Shown in pieces: positions 16,310 through 24,900 of a DNA stretch of 45,285 nucleotides. Both the position numbers and the translations under genes were made by a program. The notes below the pieces were generated by a model. It saw only the letters and a program-made list of their open reading frames with translations. It was not told the origin of the DNA and searched no databases. Location of the stretch: NCBI GenBank assembly GCA_023391815.1, contig JAEWAF010000013.1, forward strand, positions 1-45,285, read 5' to 3'. How positions within the stretch are numbered: the first letter of the stretch is position 1; each line of letters begins with the position of its first letter. This stretch comes from Pseudomonadota bacterium. Its GTDB lineage: Bacteria; Pseudomonadota; Gammaproteobacteria; Steroidobacterales; Steroidobacteraceae.

Positions 16310-16999
16310 ATGCGCAAACTGAGTCTTTGGGTCGCGTGCGTGGGCCTGATCTGGTCGGCGACGTCATCGGCGGTGCCGGTTTACTACACGTATGGATACT
16401 ACGGCGACGGTCGCAGCTATGAGAACGGTGACGACCCCACATTCCGCTTCACCATGGAATATGACGTGGATGCGCAGCCCACTTACCTGAACGGCAGCGG
16501 CGTGCTGGTCACGCAGCAGGATCTGGGGCTGCACACCAATCCCGGCGATCCCTGGTTCGGTCATTATCAACTCGATTATTTTCACGCGCGCCTGGTCGGC
16601 ACCACTGAAGCGCTGAATTGGGATCTTTCGCTTCCGAACGAGAGCACCAGCTATCGTCAATTCCTCGGACCCAGTCCGCAACAGCCGTACTACGAGGACG
16701 TGGTGCGCTGGGAGTCCGGCGACTATTTCATCCAGCTGGTGCGCACGTCGATCATCGATGCGCCCCTCGGCCATGCGTTCTCTTTCATCGCCGACCTCGG
16801 CCTCGGGCAGAACATGATTTGCCTGGGCACCTGCGGTGAGAATCTGCGGCTGGTCGCGGTGTCTCCCACCAATAACGTTCCCGAGCCCGCCACCTTCGGC
16901 CTGCTCGCACTGGGCGCGGCGTTCGCGTTCGGCGCGAAACGTCGGCGTCGGCAACGTAGAGCACTCGCACTTGAGGCGAGTGCTCCCGTTCGCCGCTAA
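16310..16999 (+). CDS. PEP-CTERM sorting-domain protein
   Basis: A 229-residue exported protein. Residues 1-22 are a signal peptide (LSLWVACVGLIWSATSSA). The C-terminus is a PEP-CTERM tail: NNVPEPATFGLLALGAAFAFGAKRRRRQ, that is a VPEP motif, a membrane helix and an Arg cluster, which exosortase systems process. The central part is rich in Tyr/Asp and probably beta-sandwich, with no recognised domain; two cysteines (CLGTC) may form a disulfide. The ATG at 16310 has AAGGAGCGAGGA just upstream. No exosortase is in the window. The last codons form a hairpin, and the stop abuts the convergent oxidoreductase stop with no gap. Confidence 0.88.
   Translation: MRKLSLWVACVGLIWSATSSAVPVYYTYGYYGDGRSYENGDDPTFRFTMEYDVDAQPTYLNGSGVLVTQQDLGLHTNPGDPWFGHYQLDYFHARLVGTTEALNWDLSLPNESTSYRQFLGPSPQQPYYEDVVRWESGDYFIQLVRTSIIDAPLGHAFSFIADLGLGQNMICLGTCGENLRLVAVSPTNNVPEPATFGLLALGAAFAFGAKRRRRQRRALALEASAPVRR
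16959..16985. terminator. Hairpin within the 3' end of the PEP-CTERM gene
   Basis: GAGCACTCGC pairs perfectly with GCGAGTGCTC around a 7-nt loop, inside the last codons. It lies just before the abutting convergent stops at 16999/17000, so it may terminate both transcripts. No T run follows. Confidence 0.5.
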
Positions 17000-18454
17000 C
17001 TAAGGCATTTTCACTCGCATCGGCATCGGCAGCGATGCCGTGCGACTCGGCATCGGCGCGCGGTCCGGCGGAGTCAGCCCCGTCACCAGTTCATCGATGC
17101 GCACCGGCTGACCGGTCTTGAAACAATGATTGGCTGCGATGCCGATCAGAATAGAGTACGCCCCGCCGCGCTGATCGGATGCACGCTTGTATTTGTCGGG
17201 CGGCGCGTCGCCAAATATTTCAGTCAGCATCACATCGTCACCGCCGCCGTGACCGCCCGTTCCGGTCCAGGGCTCGATGTCACGCGGATCGCCTCGCAAC
17301 GGAATGATTCGCGTGGTCACGCCGTCATCCTTGATCTTCCCTTGAGTCTCGTCGGCGCCCGCAACCCCCGCTTGCTCGACCACCGAGTGCTCGAGGCGCC
17401 CCTTCGTGCCATTGAACGCGATGTGATAGCCCTCCCACGCATTGAATGCATTGAGCGAGTAACTGAGCGTCGTGCCGGTGTCGTAACGAGCGACCACATT
17501 CATCGTGTCTTCGATGCTGATCTCCGGTCGCCACACGCACTGATCGCGGAAATAACCGTCGTGCTGCTCGTTGTCCAGGTACAGCGCCTTCAGACCGGCA
17601 TCGGCCGCGAGATCGAAATAGAAAGTGCAGGCGCTCGCTTCGGGGCACGTCCGGCAGCGCTCGTGATGACTCTTGAGCCCCATGCGCTTGGCCATGACCG
17701 GCGTATAGAACTCTCGCTTGCCCACCGCGACGACCGACTCCGGCTGCGCCCCCAGCCACCAGTTCACCAGATCGAAATGATGCGTGGCCTTGTGAATCAT
17801 CAGGCCGCCGGAGATCGCCTTGTTACTGTGCCAGCGCCGGAAATAATCGGCGCCGTGGACGGTGTTCAACAGCCAATGAAAATCCACGGATAACACTTCG
17901 CCGATATCGCCGTTCATCAGCATGTCTTTGACCTGCGTGCGCGGCGGTGAGTATCGATAGTTGAAAGTGACTCGCACGTTGCGGCCGTTGCGCTTGCAGG
18001 CATCGAGAATCGACTGGGCTTTCTCGGCCGTCGTCGTCATCGGCTTCTCGGTGATGACATCGCAGCCCGCGTCCAGCGCACGCACGATGTATTCGTTGTG
18101 AGTAGCGTCGGGCGAAGTGACGATCACGGTCTGCGGCTTGGTCTCACGAATCATCCGATCGAAATCGGCCGCGCTGTACGCCTTGGGCTTGCTCGAACCG
18201 GTGACTGCGATGGTTTTCACGGCGAGCGCAGCCCGTCCCGCATTGGTATCGCTCACTCCCACCACTTCATTGGAGTCACGGAATTTCCCCGTGATCGCAG
18301 TCGTGTACATGCGTGAGCGCGAGCCCACGCCGACCACAGCGAAGCGCTTTCTGGGCGCGGACGCATACGCAGTGCTCGCGAGACCGAGCGCGACGGCACC
18401 CGCCGACTTGAGCACCGTGCGCCGATCGAGGCCGGCGGAATCTTGATCATTCAT
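17000..18454 (-). CDS. Tat-exported Gfo/Idh/MocA-family oxidoreductase
   Basis: A 484-residue protein. A twin-arginine signal (LDRRTVLKSAGAVALGLASTAYA, R11-R12) predicts folded export with bound NAD(P). The Rossmann fold starts at about 38 (FAVVGVGSRSRMY), and the conserved EKP is at 136-138. The C-terminal domain contains a distinctive Cys cluster (ERCRTCPEASAC) that may bind metal or form disulfides. Family members act on sugars, inositols or glycosides; some exported ones are NAD-dependent glycosidases. The ATG at 18454 has AGGGG about 9 nt upstream. It is divergent from the TonB receptor and GH43 genes, so a periplasmic sugar role is likely but the substrate is unknown. Confidence 0.87.
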   Translation of the reverse strand: MNDQDSAGLDRRTVLKSAGAVALGLASTAYASAPRKRFAVVGVGSRSRMYTTAITGKFRDSNEVVGVSDTNAGRAALAVKTIAVTGSSKPKAYSAADFDRMIRETKPQTVIVTSPDATHNEYIVRALDAGCDVITEKPMTTTAEKAQSILDACKRNGRNVRVTFNYRYSPPRTQVKDMLMNGDIGEVLSVDFHWLLNTVHGADYFRRWHSNKAISGGLMIHKATHHFDLVNWWLGAQPESVVAVGKREFYTPVMAKRMGLKSHHERCRTCPEASACTFYFDLAADAGLKALYLDNEQHDGYFRDQCVWRPEISIEDTMNVVARYDTGTTLSYSLNAFNAWEGYHIAFNGTKGRLEHSVVEQAGVAGADETQGKIKDDGVTTRIIPLRGDPRDIEPWTGTGGHGGGDDVMLTEIFGDAPPDKYKRASDQRGGAYSILIGIAANHCFKTGQPVRIDELVTGLTPPDRAPMPSRTASLPMPMRVKMP

Positions 18455-18799
18455 GCATGAAACCCCTGGAAAATAGATGTTTTGTCCTGGCCCACGAAGC
18501 GGATGCCGGAGCCCGGCTGCAGCTCGTCGCAAAACATATTGTCTGCTTTATCAACCCGATCGAAGTGACCGTCGCCGGCCGGAATCGAACCACGCGACGC
18601 ATGATCGACCTCTAGCCAACTTCGATCAACTATGATAATTATCGCTCATCAACGGTCACGACCGCAACAAATGGTAGCGGTATCGACCGAAGGGAGAGCA
18701 AAGCACGGCTGACATGAGCCGGCCACTTTCAAAACGATTCAAAATCGCTCACGCCGCGGCGTGACGCGAACAACAAATTTCTTCATAGGGGGCTATGAA
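18455..18799. promoter_or_regulatory. Divergent intergenic region with long-spaced inverted repeat
   Basis: A 345-bp gap between the oxidoreductase and the TonB receptor. It holds GTGACCGT (18565-18572) and its exact complement ACGGTCAC (18652-18659), and a perfect GATAATTATC palindrome (18634-18643) in an AT-rich patch that could hold the receptor -10. These could be operators for divergent control. A tRNA-like T-loop at about 18580 has no cloverleaf around it. I see no gene here. Confidence 0.4.
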
Positions 18800-21700
18800 A
18801 TGATCGGGAGATGCAAACATCGCCGGCGAGCGGCTGCGCTCGGCTTCGGCTTGGTATTCGCGGGTTCCACGTTTGGCGCGGCGGCAGTGGCTCAAGACAC
18901 GCAGCGCGCGGAAGTGGAAGAAGTGCTGGTGACAGGATCGAGAATCGCGCGCGAGGGCATCGACACCTCGACGCCGGTGAGCGTCATCAGTACCGAAGAA
19001 ATAAAGCTGTCGGGCGCGCCGAACGTCGAAAAGATTCTGAGCGACGCGCCTCAATTCGTGGCCTCCACCAACGGCGGCGCCACCGCAAACACGGTGCCCG
19101 GCGGCACCGCCGATGTAAATCTTCGCGGCTTCGGCGCATCCCGCAATCTCGTTCTGGTGAACGGTCGGCGTTTCGCGATCTACGGTCCGGAGCAGGTCAC
19201 CGACCTCAACACCATTCCGACGGCTTTGATCGCACGCACTGAAGTCGTGACCGGCGGTTCCTCGGCAGTGTACGGGTCGGATGCGATCACTGGCGTCGTG
19301 AACTTCATCATGCGCGATGACTTCGAAGGTGTCGAAGCGACGGCGCAAACGAGTTACGACAGCCCGACCACCACGCCGACGTACAACATCGATCTCACTG
19401 TCGGCGGCAACTTCGCCGAGGGGCGTGGTAACGCGGTCGTGTCGGTGAACTATCTCAATCGCGGCTCGATCACTCGCGGTGAACGCGGCGAATGGGCGTA
19501 CTACTCGCTATCCGACGGTTGCGTGACACCGGCCTCCGCCAGTCGCGATCAACCCGGCGTGCCAGTGTCCGTGCCATCCGGTTCAACGTGTCGTGCCGCG
19601 GGCGGCGTGCCCGGCCTCATCGCGGGAGGCAGCGGCGATATTCCGAATGGCCGCTTCACGGGCGTCCCTGTCGCAGGTTCGTCTGCCTCTAATCCTGGCT
19701 TGAACGCAGCGTTGGCCGCAGCGGGTCTGACCGGAATGAGCTCGCGCGGCTTCACGTTCGACGACGACGGTACGTCGGTGCGCCCCGCGCTCACACCCCA
19801 GGACGACTTCAACCTCGGCCCGGACAACTATCTGCAAGTGCCTCAAGAGCGCTGGATGGTGAACGCGTTCAGCCACTACGACTTCACCGACAAAGCGACC
19901 GGCTATCTGGAATTCCACTTCAGCAACAACCGCGTCGATCAGCAGCTGGCGCCGACCAACATCAGCGGTCCGTTCCTGTTCAACGTCAACAATCCCTATC
20001 TCGCGAACATTCCGGGCATGAACGAGTTGCTGCGGCAACTGGACCTAGCCGAGACCGGACCGACCACCGTGACCACCGGCTCGAGCTCGCGCGTCAACAA
20101 CCCGAACGACGGCTTTGCCGTGCTCAACGTCGGCCGTCGGCTGGTTGAAGTCGGCCTGCGCGAAAACGTTTCGGATCGCAATGTCTGGCGCATGGCGCTC
20201 GGCATGCGCGGCGACATCGGCGATGTTTCGGAGACCTTCCTCCGCAATCTGGCCTACGACGTTTACTACACCTTCGCGCGCACCGAAGAAACGAGCCGTC
20301 AATCGGGCAACGTTTCCCGCAGCCGCTTCCAAACGGCACTGCTGTCGAGCGGTGGCGCGGCGCCCGTGCTCAACATCTTCGGCCAGAACATTTCGGAGGC
20401 CGGAGTGGATGCAGTCGCCATCGGCGCGACGAACTCGACCGAAGCGGAGCTGCAAGTCGCGGCCGCCACCCTGTCCGGTCAGATCATCGATCTGCCGGCG
20501 GGCCCGTTGGCGTTTTCGCTTGGCGCCGAGTGGCGCTACGCGTCCTCGAAGTTCGTGCCGGATGAGTTTCTGCGCTCGGGCGATGTGGTCGGTTTCAATC
20601 CCGGCTTGCCCACCGAAGGCGATGTCACCGCGAAAGAAATCTTCGGCGAGTTGCGCATTCCGATCCTCGGTGGACTGCCTTTCATCGACGATCTCACGGC
20701 CAACGGCGCATTCCGTCGCTCTGACTACGATCTGGAAGGCGTGGGCAAGGTGTGGACCTACCTTTATGGTCTCGATTGGCGTTTGAATGAGGACATCGCG
20801 TTCCGCGGTCAATTCCAGCGCGCCATTCGTGCTCCGAACGTGGCCGACTTGTACGGCGGCCTGCGTCAGAGCGTGGAGCCGGCGACCGATCCTTGCTCCG
20901 ACAAACAGCCTGCTTCGGGCCGAACCGATGCCGTGCGCGCACTGTGTGTCGCGAGCGGGGTTCCGGCAGCGGCGGTGTTCACCGCCGGCGTGCAGCCGAA
21001 CACCATCATCCCGGCCTTGTTCGGTGGCAATCCAAACGTCGGCGAGGAAGAGTCGGACACGCGCACCTTCGGAGTGGTCCTCACACCTCGCGCGCTGCCG
21101 AAGCTGGCAGTGACGTTGGACTACTTCGACATCACGCTCGACGGCGCGATCGCGCAACTCGGCGGCGGCCTCAACAACACTTTGAACCTCTGTTACAACA
21201 TCATTCAGAACGCGAACAGCGAGTTCTGCCAGGCCAGCAACCGCAATCCGGTCACGGGCGAGATCAGCATTCCGTACTACGCCGAGATCCGGCAGGCGAA
21301 TACCGGCGGGCTCGAAACCTCGGGCTACGACCTGTCAGCGCGCTACGGCTTCGACTTCGGCTTCGGCCTGTTCGGCAACGGCAGCACGTTGAACATCAGC
21401 ACGGCGTGGACCAAGACGAACGAGTTCACGTCAACGCCGGTGCAAGCGTTCCCGAACGTGAAGAATCGTTGCGTCGGCTCTTACGGCACCACCTGCGGCG
21501 AACCCATTCCCGAATACAAGGGCGTGACTCGCTTCACCTGGACGACCGGCCCGCTGAGCCTGAGTCTGCGGCATCGATACATCGACGACGTCACCGTGGA
21601 TCGTTACTTGCTCCCGAAGCGCTCGGGTGCTACGCCGCCCGCTTATGCGGACCTGGTGAATCCTCGCCTCGGGTCGCAGAACTATCTCGACTTCTCGTTC

Positions 21701-21868
21701 TCGTACGACTGGGGCGACAAAGTGGAATTCTTCGGCGGCGTGAACAACCTGGCCGACGACGATCCGCCGGTGGTCGGCAGCGCGCAGATTCGCGCCAACA
21801 CCTGGCCCGCGACCTACGACTACAACGGTCGCACCATGTTCGTGGGCATGACGGTCCGCACGTTATGA
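18800..21868 (+). CDS. TonB-dependent outer-membrane receptor
   Basis: A 1022-residue receptor that takes large or scarce substrates across the outer membrane using TonB energy. A signal peptide ends near AVAQ (about 32), and a TonB-box-like EEVLVTGSRI follows at 40-49. The plug domain is at about 55-180 (NLRGFGASRNLVLVNGRR, VVTGGSSAVYGSDAITGVVNFIMR), then a 22-strand barrel with long loops to the C-terminus. It has no N-terminal signalling extension. The ATG at 18800 has GGGGG about 8 nt upstream; a GTG at 18761 is in frame but would break the signal peptide. It precedes the glycosidase fusion by 65 bp, and the pair implies uptake of an oligosaccharide rather than a siderophore. Confidence 0.93.
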   Translation: MIGRCKHRRRAAALGFGLVFAGSTFGAAAVAQDTQRAEVEEVLVTGSRIAREGIDTSTPVSVISTEEIKLSGAPNVEKILSDAPQFVASTNGGATANTVPGGTADVNLRGFGASRNLVLVNGRRFAIYGPEQVTDLNTIPTALIARTEVVTGGSSAVYGSDAITGVVNFIMRDDFEGVEATAQTSYDSPTTTPTYNIDLTVGGNFAEGRGNAVVSVNYLNRGSITRGERGEWAYYSLSDGCVTPASASRDQPGVPVSVPSGSTCRAAGGVPGLIAGGSGDIPNGRFTGVPVAGSSASNPGLNAALAAAGLTGMSSRGFTFDDDGTSVRPALTPQDDFNLGPDNYLQVPQERWMVNAFSHYDFTDKATGYLEFHFSNNRVDQQLAPTNISGPFLFNVNNPYLANIPGMNELLRQLDLAETGPTTVTTGSSSRVNNPNDGFAVLNVGRRLVEVGLRENVSDRNVWRMALGMRGDIGDVSETFLRNLAYDVYYTFARTEETSRQSGNVSRSRFQTALLSSGGAAPVLNIFGQNISEAGVDAVAIGATNSTEAELQVAAATLSGQIIDLPAGPLAFSLGAEWRYASSKFVPDEFLRSGDVVGFNPGLPTEGDVTAKEIFGELRIPILGGLPFIDDLTANGAFRRSDYDLEGVGKVWTYLYGLDWRLNEDIAFRGQFQRAIRAPNVADLYGGLRQSVEPATDPCSDKQPASGRTDAVRALCVASGVPAAAVFTAGVQPNTIIPALFGGNPNVGEEESDTRTFGVVLTPRALPKLAVTLDYFDITLDGAIAQLGGGLNNTLNLCYNIIQNANSEFCQASNRNPVTGEISIPYYAEIRQANTGGLETSGYDLSARYGFDFGFGLFGNGSTLNISTAWTKTNEFTSTPVQAFPNVKNRCVGSYGTTCGEPIPEYKGVTRFTWTTGPLSLSLRHRYIDDVTVDRYLLPKRSGATPPAYADLVNPRLGSQNYLDFSFSYDWGDKVEFFGGVNNLADDDPPVVGSAQIRANTWPATYDYNGRTMFVGMTVRTL

Positions 21869-21875
21869 TCGAGGC

Positions 21876-21916
21876 GTGGCGGCGTGACAGTCACCCCCAT
21901 GCTGTCACGTCGCCAC
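21876..21916 (+). promoter_or_regulatory. Strong intercistronic stem-loop between TonB receptor and glycosidase
   Basis: A 15-bp stem, GTGGCGGCGTGACAG with CTGTCACGTCGCCAC and one G-U pair, around an 11-nt loop. No T tract follows. It sits 7 bp after the receptor stop and about 10 bp before the GAGGA ribosome site of the next gene. It could protect the receptor mRNA 3' end, attenuate readthrough, or (as the arms are palindromic DNA) bind a regulator. Confidence 0.6.
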
Positions 21917-21933
21917 AGGGATTCCGAGGAACC

Positions 21934-24900
21934 ATGAAGTCGATTGCCCTCGCGCTGAGCTTTGGTTTCCTTCTGACCGCGACGCTGGTCGCTCGAACCG
22001 CCGTCGCGGCCGCCGACTCCGCACCCTTCTATCGAAATCCCGTCCTGCACTCGGATTACTCGGATCCCGACGTCATCCGAGTCGAAGACAGTTATTACAT
22101 GGTGGCGTCGACGTTTCACTTCTCGCCGGGCCTCCCAGTGCTGAAATCCAAAGACCTGGTGCACTGGACTTTGCTCGGTCACGTGTTGTCACGGCTGAGC
22201 TTCGATCCCAGCTACGATCTGCCCGGCCCGGTGGAATTCGACGACTCCGCCGAGCGCATTCCTTTCAACACCCGAATGGGCCACCGCTACGCGGCCGGCG
22301 TCTGGGCCCCCTCGATCCGCCATCACCAGGGGCGCTTTTATGTGTACTTCGCAACGCCCACCGAAGGCGTGTTCATGGCTAGCGCCGCGCGAGCCGAGGG
22401 ACCGTGGAGCGCGCCCGTCAAAGTCATCGATGAACCCAGCCTCGAAGATCCGTGCCCGTTGTGGGACGACGACGGCAACGCTTATCTGGTTCATTCGCGC
22501 GTCGGCGCGGGTCCATTGATCCTGCGAAGAATGTCGGCCGACGGCACCAAGGTGTTGGATGCCGGCAAAGTGATCGTCGAAGACAAAGTGCGATTGCCGA
22601 TTCTGGAAGGCCCGAAGCTGCTCAAGCGCGATGGCTACTACTATTTCTTCGCGCCCTACGGCGGCGTCGGCGAAGGTCCGCAGGCGGTGCTTCGGTCGAA
22701 GAACATCTATGGCCCTTATGACACTCGCACGGTGCTCTCGAAAGGCACGACGCACGTGCAAGCGCCTCATCAAGGCGGCTACGTCGAGACCCCTTCAGGC
22801 GAAGGCTGGTTCCTGCACTTCAACAGCACGGGCGCGTACGGACGGATCGTTCACATGCAGCCGGTGCGCTGGTACGACGGCTGGCCGGTGATGGGCGAGT
22901 TGCTGCCGGACGCGCCGAACGGACAGCCGGTGATGTCACATCGCGTTCCCGACGTCGGCGGCACGTTCGAGCCGGTTGAGATTCAGACGTCCGATGAGTT
23001 CTCCGAGCCGACGCTCGGCGTGCAATGGGAATGGAATCACAACCCTTCCGACGCGCACTGGAGTTTGCGCGAGCGTCGCGGCCACTTGCGCCTGAAGGCG
23101 ATGTCCGCACCGAACTTCGTCAGCGCGCGAAACACGTTGACTCAAGTGCTGCACGGTCGATCCTCGCAGATCACCACGCGCATCGGCGTGAGCGGAATGC
23201 GCGACGGCCAGAAGGCGGGACTCGCCATGTTCGGCAAACGACCGAGCTGGATCGGGCTGACACAGCAGTCAGGCCAGCGTCGACTCACCTTTTCTTATGC
23301 GGGAACCGATACGCTCGGAGACGCAATCACCGCCGACTCATTGCTCTTGCGTGTGAACGTCGACGATGAGTTCGCGCGTTATTCGTACAGCATGGACGAG
23401 GGCAAGACCTTCAAACCGTTCGGCACGCGCGCAAAGCTGATGTTCAGCTGGTGGAAAGGCGCGCGGCCGGCCTTGTTCACTTTCACATCCAATCAGGCTG
23501 GCGGTGGCATCGCGGACTTCGATTGGATGCGCGTCGAAGACACGAGCATCGATCGGAAAGCGTTGGTCACCCGGCACAATCCGACCCTGACGAACGTCGA
23601 TCCCTCCTCGCCGCTGATGGTCGGCAACGGCAACGTCGCATTCACCGCCGACATCACGGGCCTGCAAACGTTCGAAGATCGGTACTCGCCGCTGGTCCCA
23701 TTGATGACTCAGGCGCAGTGGGCGTGGCACAGTTTCCCGAATCCGAACCAATACAAATACGAGGACAGCCTCACAGCGGTCGACGTTCGCGGCCAGCCAC
23801 AACAATATCCGTGGCTGCGCGATTGGTCCGAGGCCCAGCGTCCGGAGATTCAGTGGCTGCGGGAGAATCCGCATCGCTTTTCGTTGGGCCGCGTGTCGCT
23901 TCGCCTGTTGTCGAAGGCCGGCAAGCCTGCGCAGTTCGCGGACTTGAAAGCCACGCGACAGACGCTCGACATGTGGCACGGCATTCTGCTCAGCCAGTTC
24001 CAGTTCGAAGGCCACTCGATCGAAGTGGAGACCACCGTCCATCCTCGGCTGGACCTGCTCAATGTGAGCATCAACGCGCCGACACTCGATGCTTCCCGGC
24101 TTGGGTTGGAGCTGAAGTTCCCGGGCGTTTCGGCTCAGCTCAATCCGAATCCGGCGGATTGGACGCATCCGGAGCGTCACACCACCGAAATCGTGGGCAA
24201 GAGCGCGCGCCGGATCTCTCTTCAGCGACGCATCGACGACACCCGCTACTTCGTCGAAGCAACCAGCGATCAGGATGTGAGCTTCGATGCCGTTGGCCCG
24301 CATACGATTCGGATTCAGCCCAAGCGCGGAGTCTTCAGCTTCAGCGTGCTGTTCTCTCCCCATCGGCCTGAACAACCGCTCCCGTCAGCATCGGAGACCC
24401 GCGACGCGGTGATGGCGCACTGGGATTCCTATTGGAACAACGGTGGCGTGATCGACTTCTCCGGCAGCACTGACCCGCGCGCCAAGGAGCTCGAGCGACG
24501 CGTCGTTCTGTCTCAGTACCTGATGGCACTGAACGCCGCTGGAACCTTGCCGCCGCAGGAGGAAGGTCTGTTCTCCAATAGCTGGAACGGCAAGTTCCAC
24601 TTGGAAATGCATCCGTGGCACGCCGCGCACTTCGCGCAATGGGGGCGCACCGAACTGCTCGAGCGGAGCATGCCTTGGTATCAACAGCAGTTGCCACAAG
24701 CGAAGGCGCGCGCCGCCTCGCATGGCTTGAGTGGTGCGTGGTGGCCGAAGATGGTCGGACCCGATGGGCGCGAAAGCCCGAGCACGATCACTCCATTCCT
24801 GATGTGGCAGCAGCCGCATCCGATCTTTCTGGCCGAGCTGATTTATCGAGACCGGCCGAATCCGCTTACGCTGGCGCAGTATCGAGACCTCGTGTTCGAA

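Noticed and set aside
18573..18600. tRNA-like T-loop (GGTTCGATTCC on the minus strand)
   Set aside because: The T stem does not pair beyond 2-3 bp, the flanking 8-bp inverted repeat leaves extra unpaired bases, and no anticodon arm forms, so no tRNA is called.
18634..18643. GATAATTATC as a Fur box before the TonB receptor
   Set aside because: It matches only about half of the 19-bp Fur consensus, and the gene neighbourhood points to carbohydrate rather than iron uptake.
20893..21933. Reading frame open for 347 codons upstream of the glycosidase ATG
   Set aside because: It overlaps the TonB receptor gene in another frame and has shadow-like composition (Arg/His/Gln runs). The signal peptide and GAGGA ribosome site place the real start at 21934.
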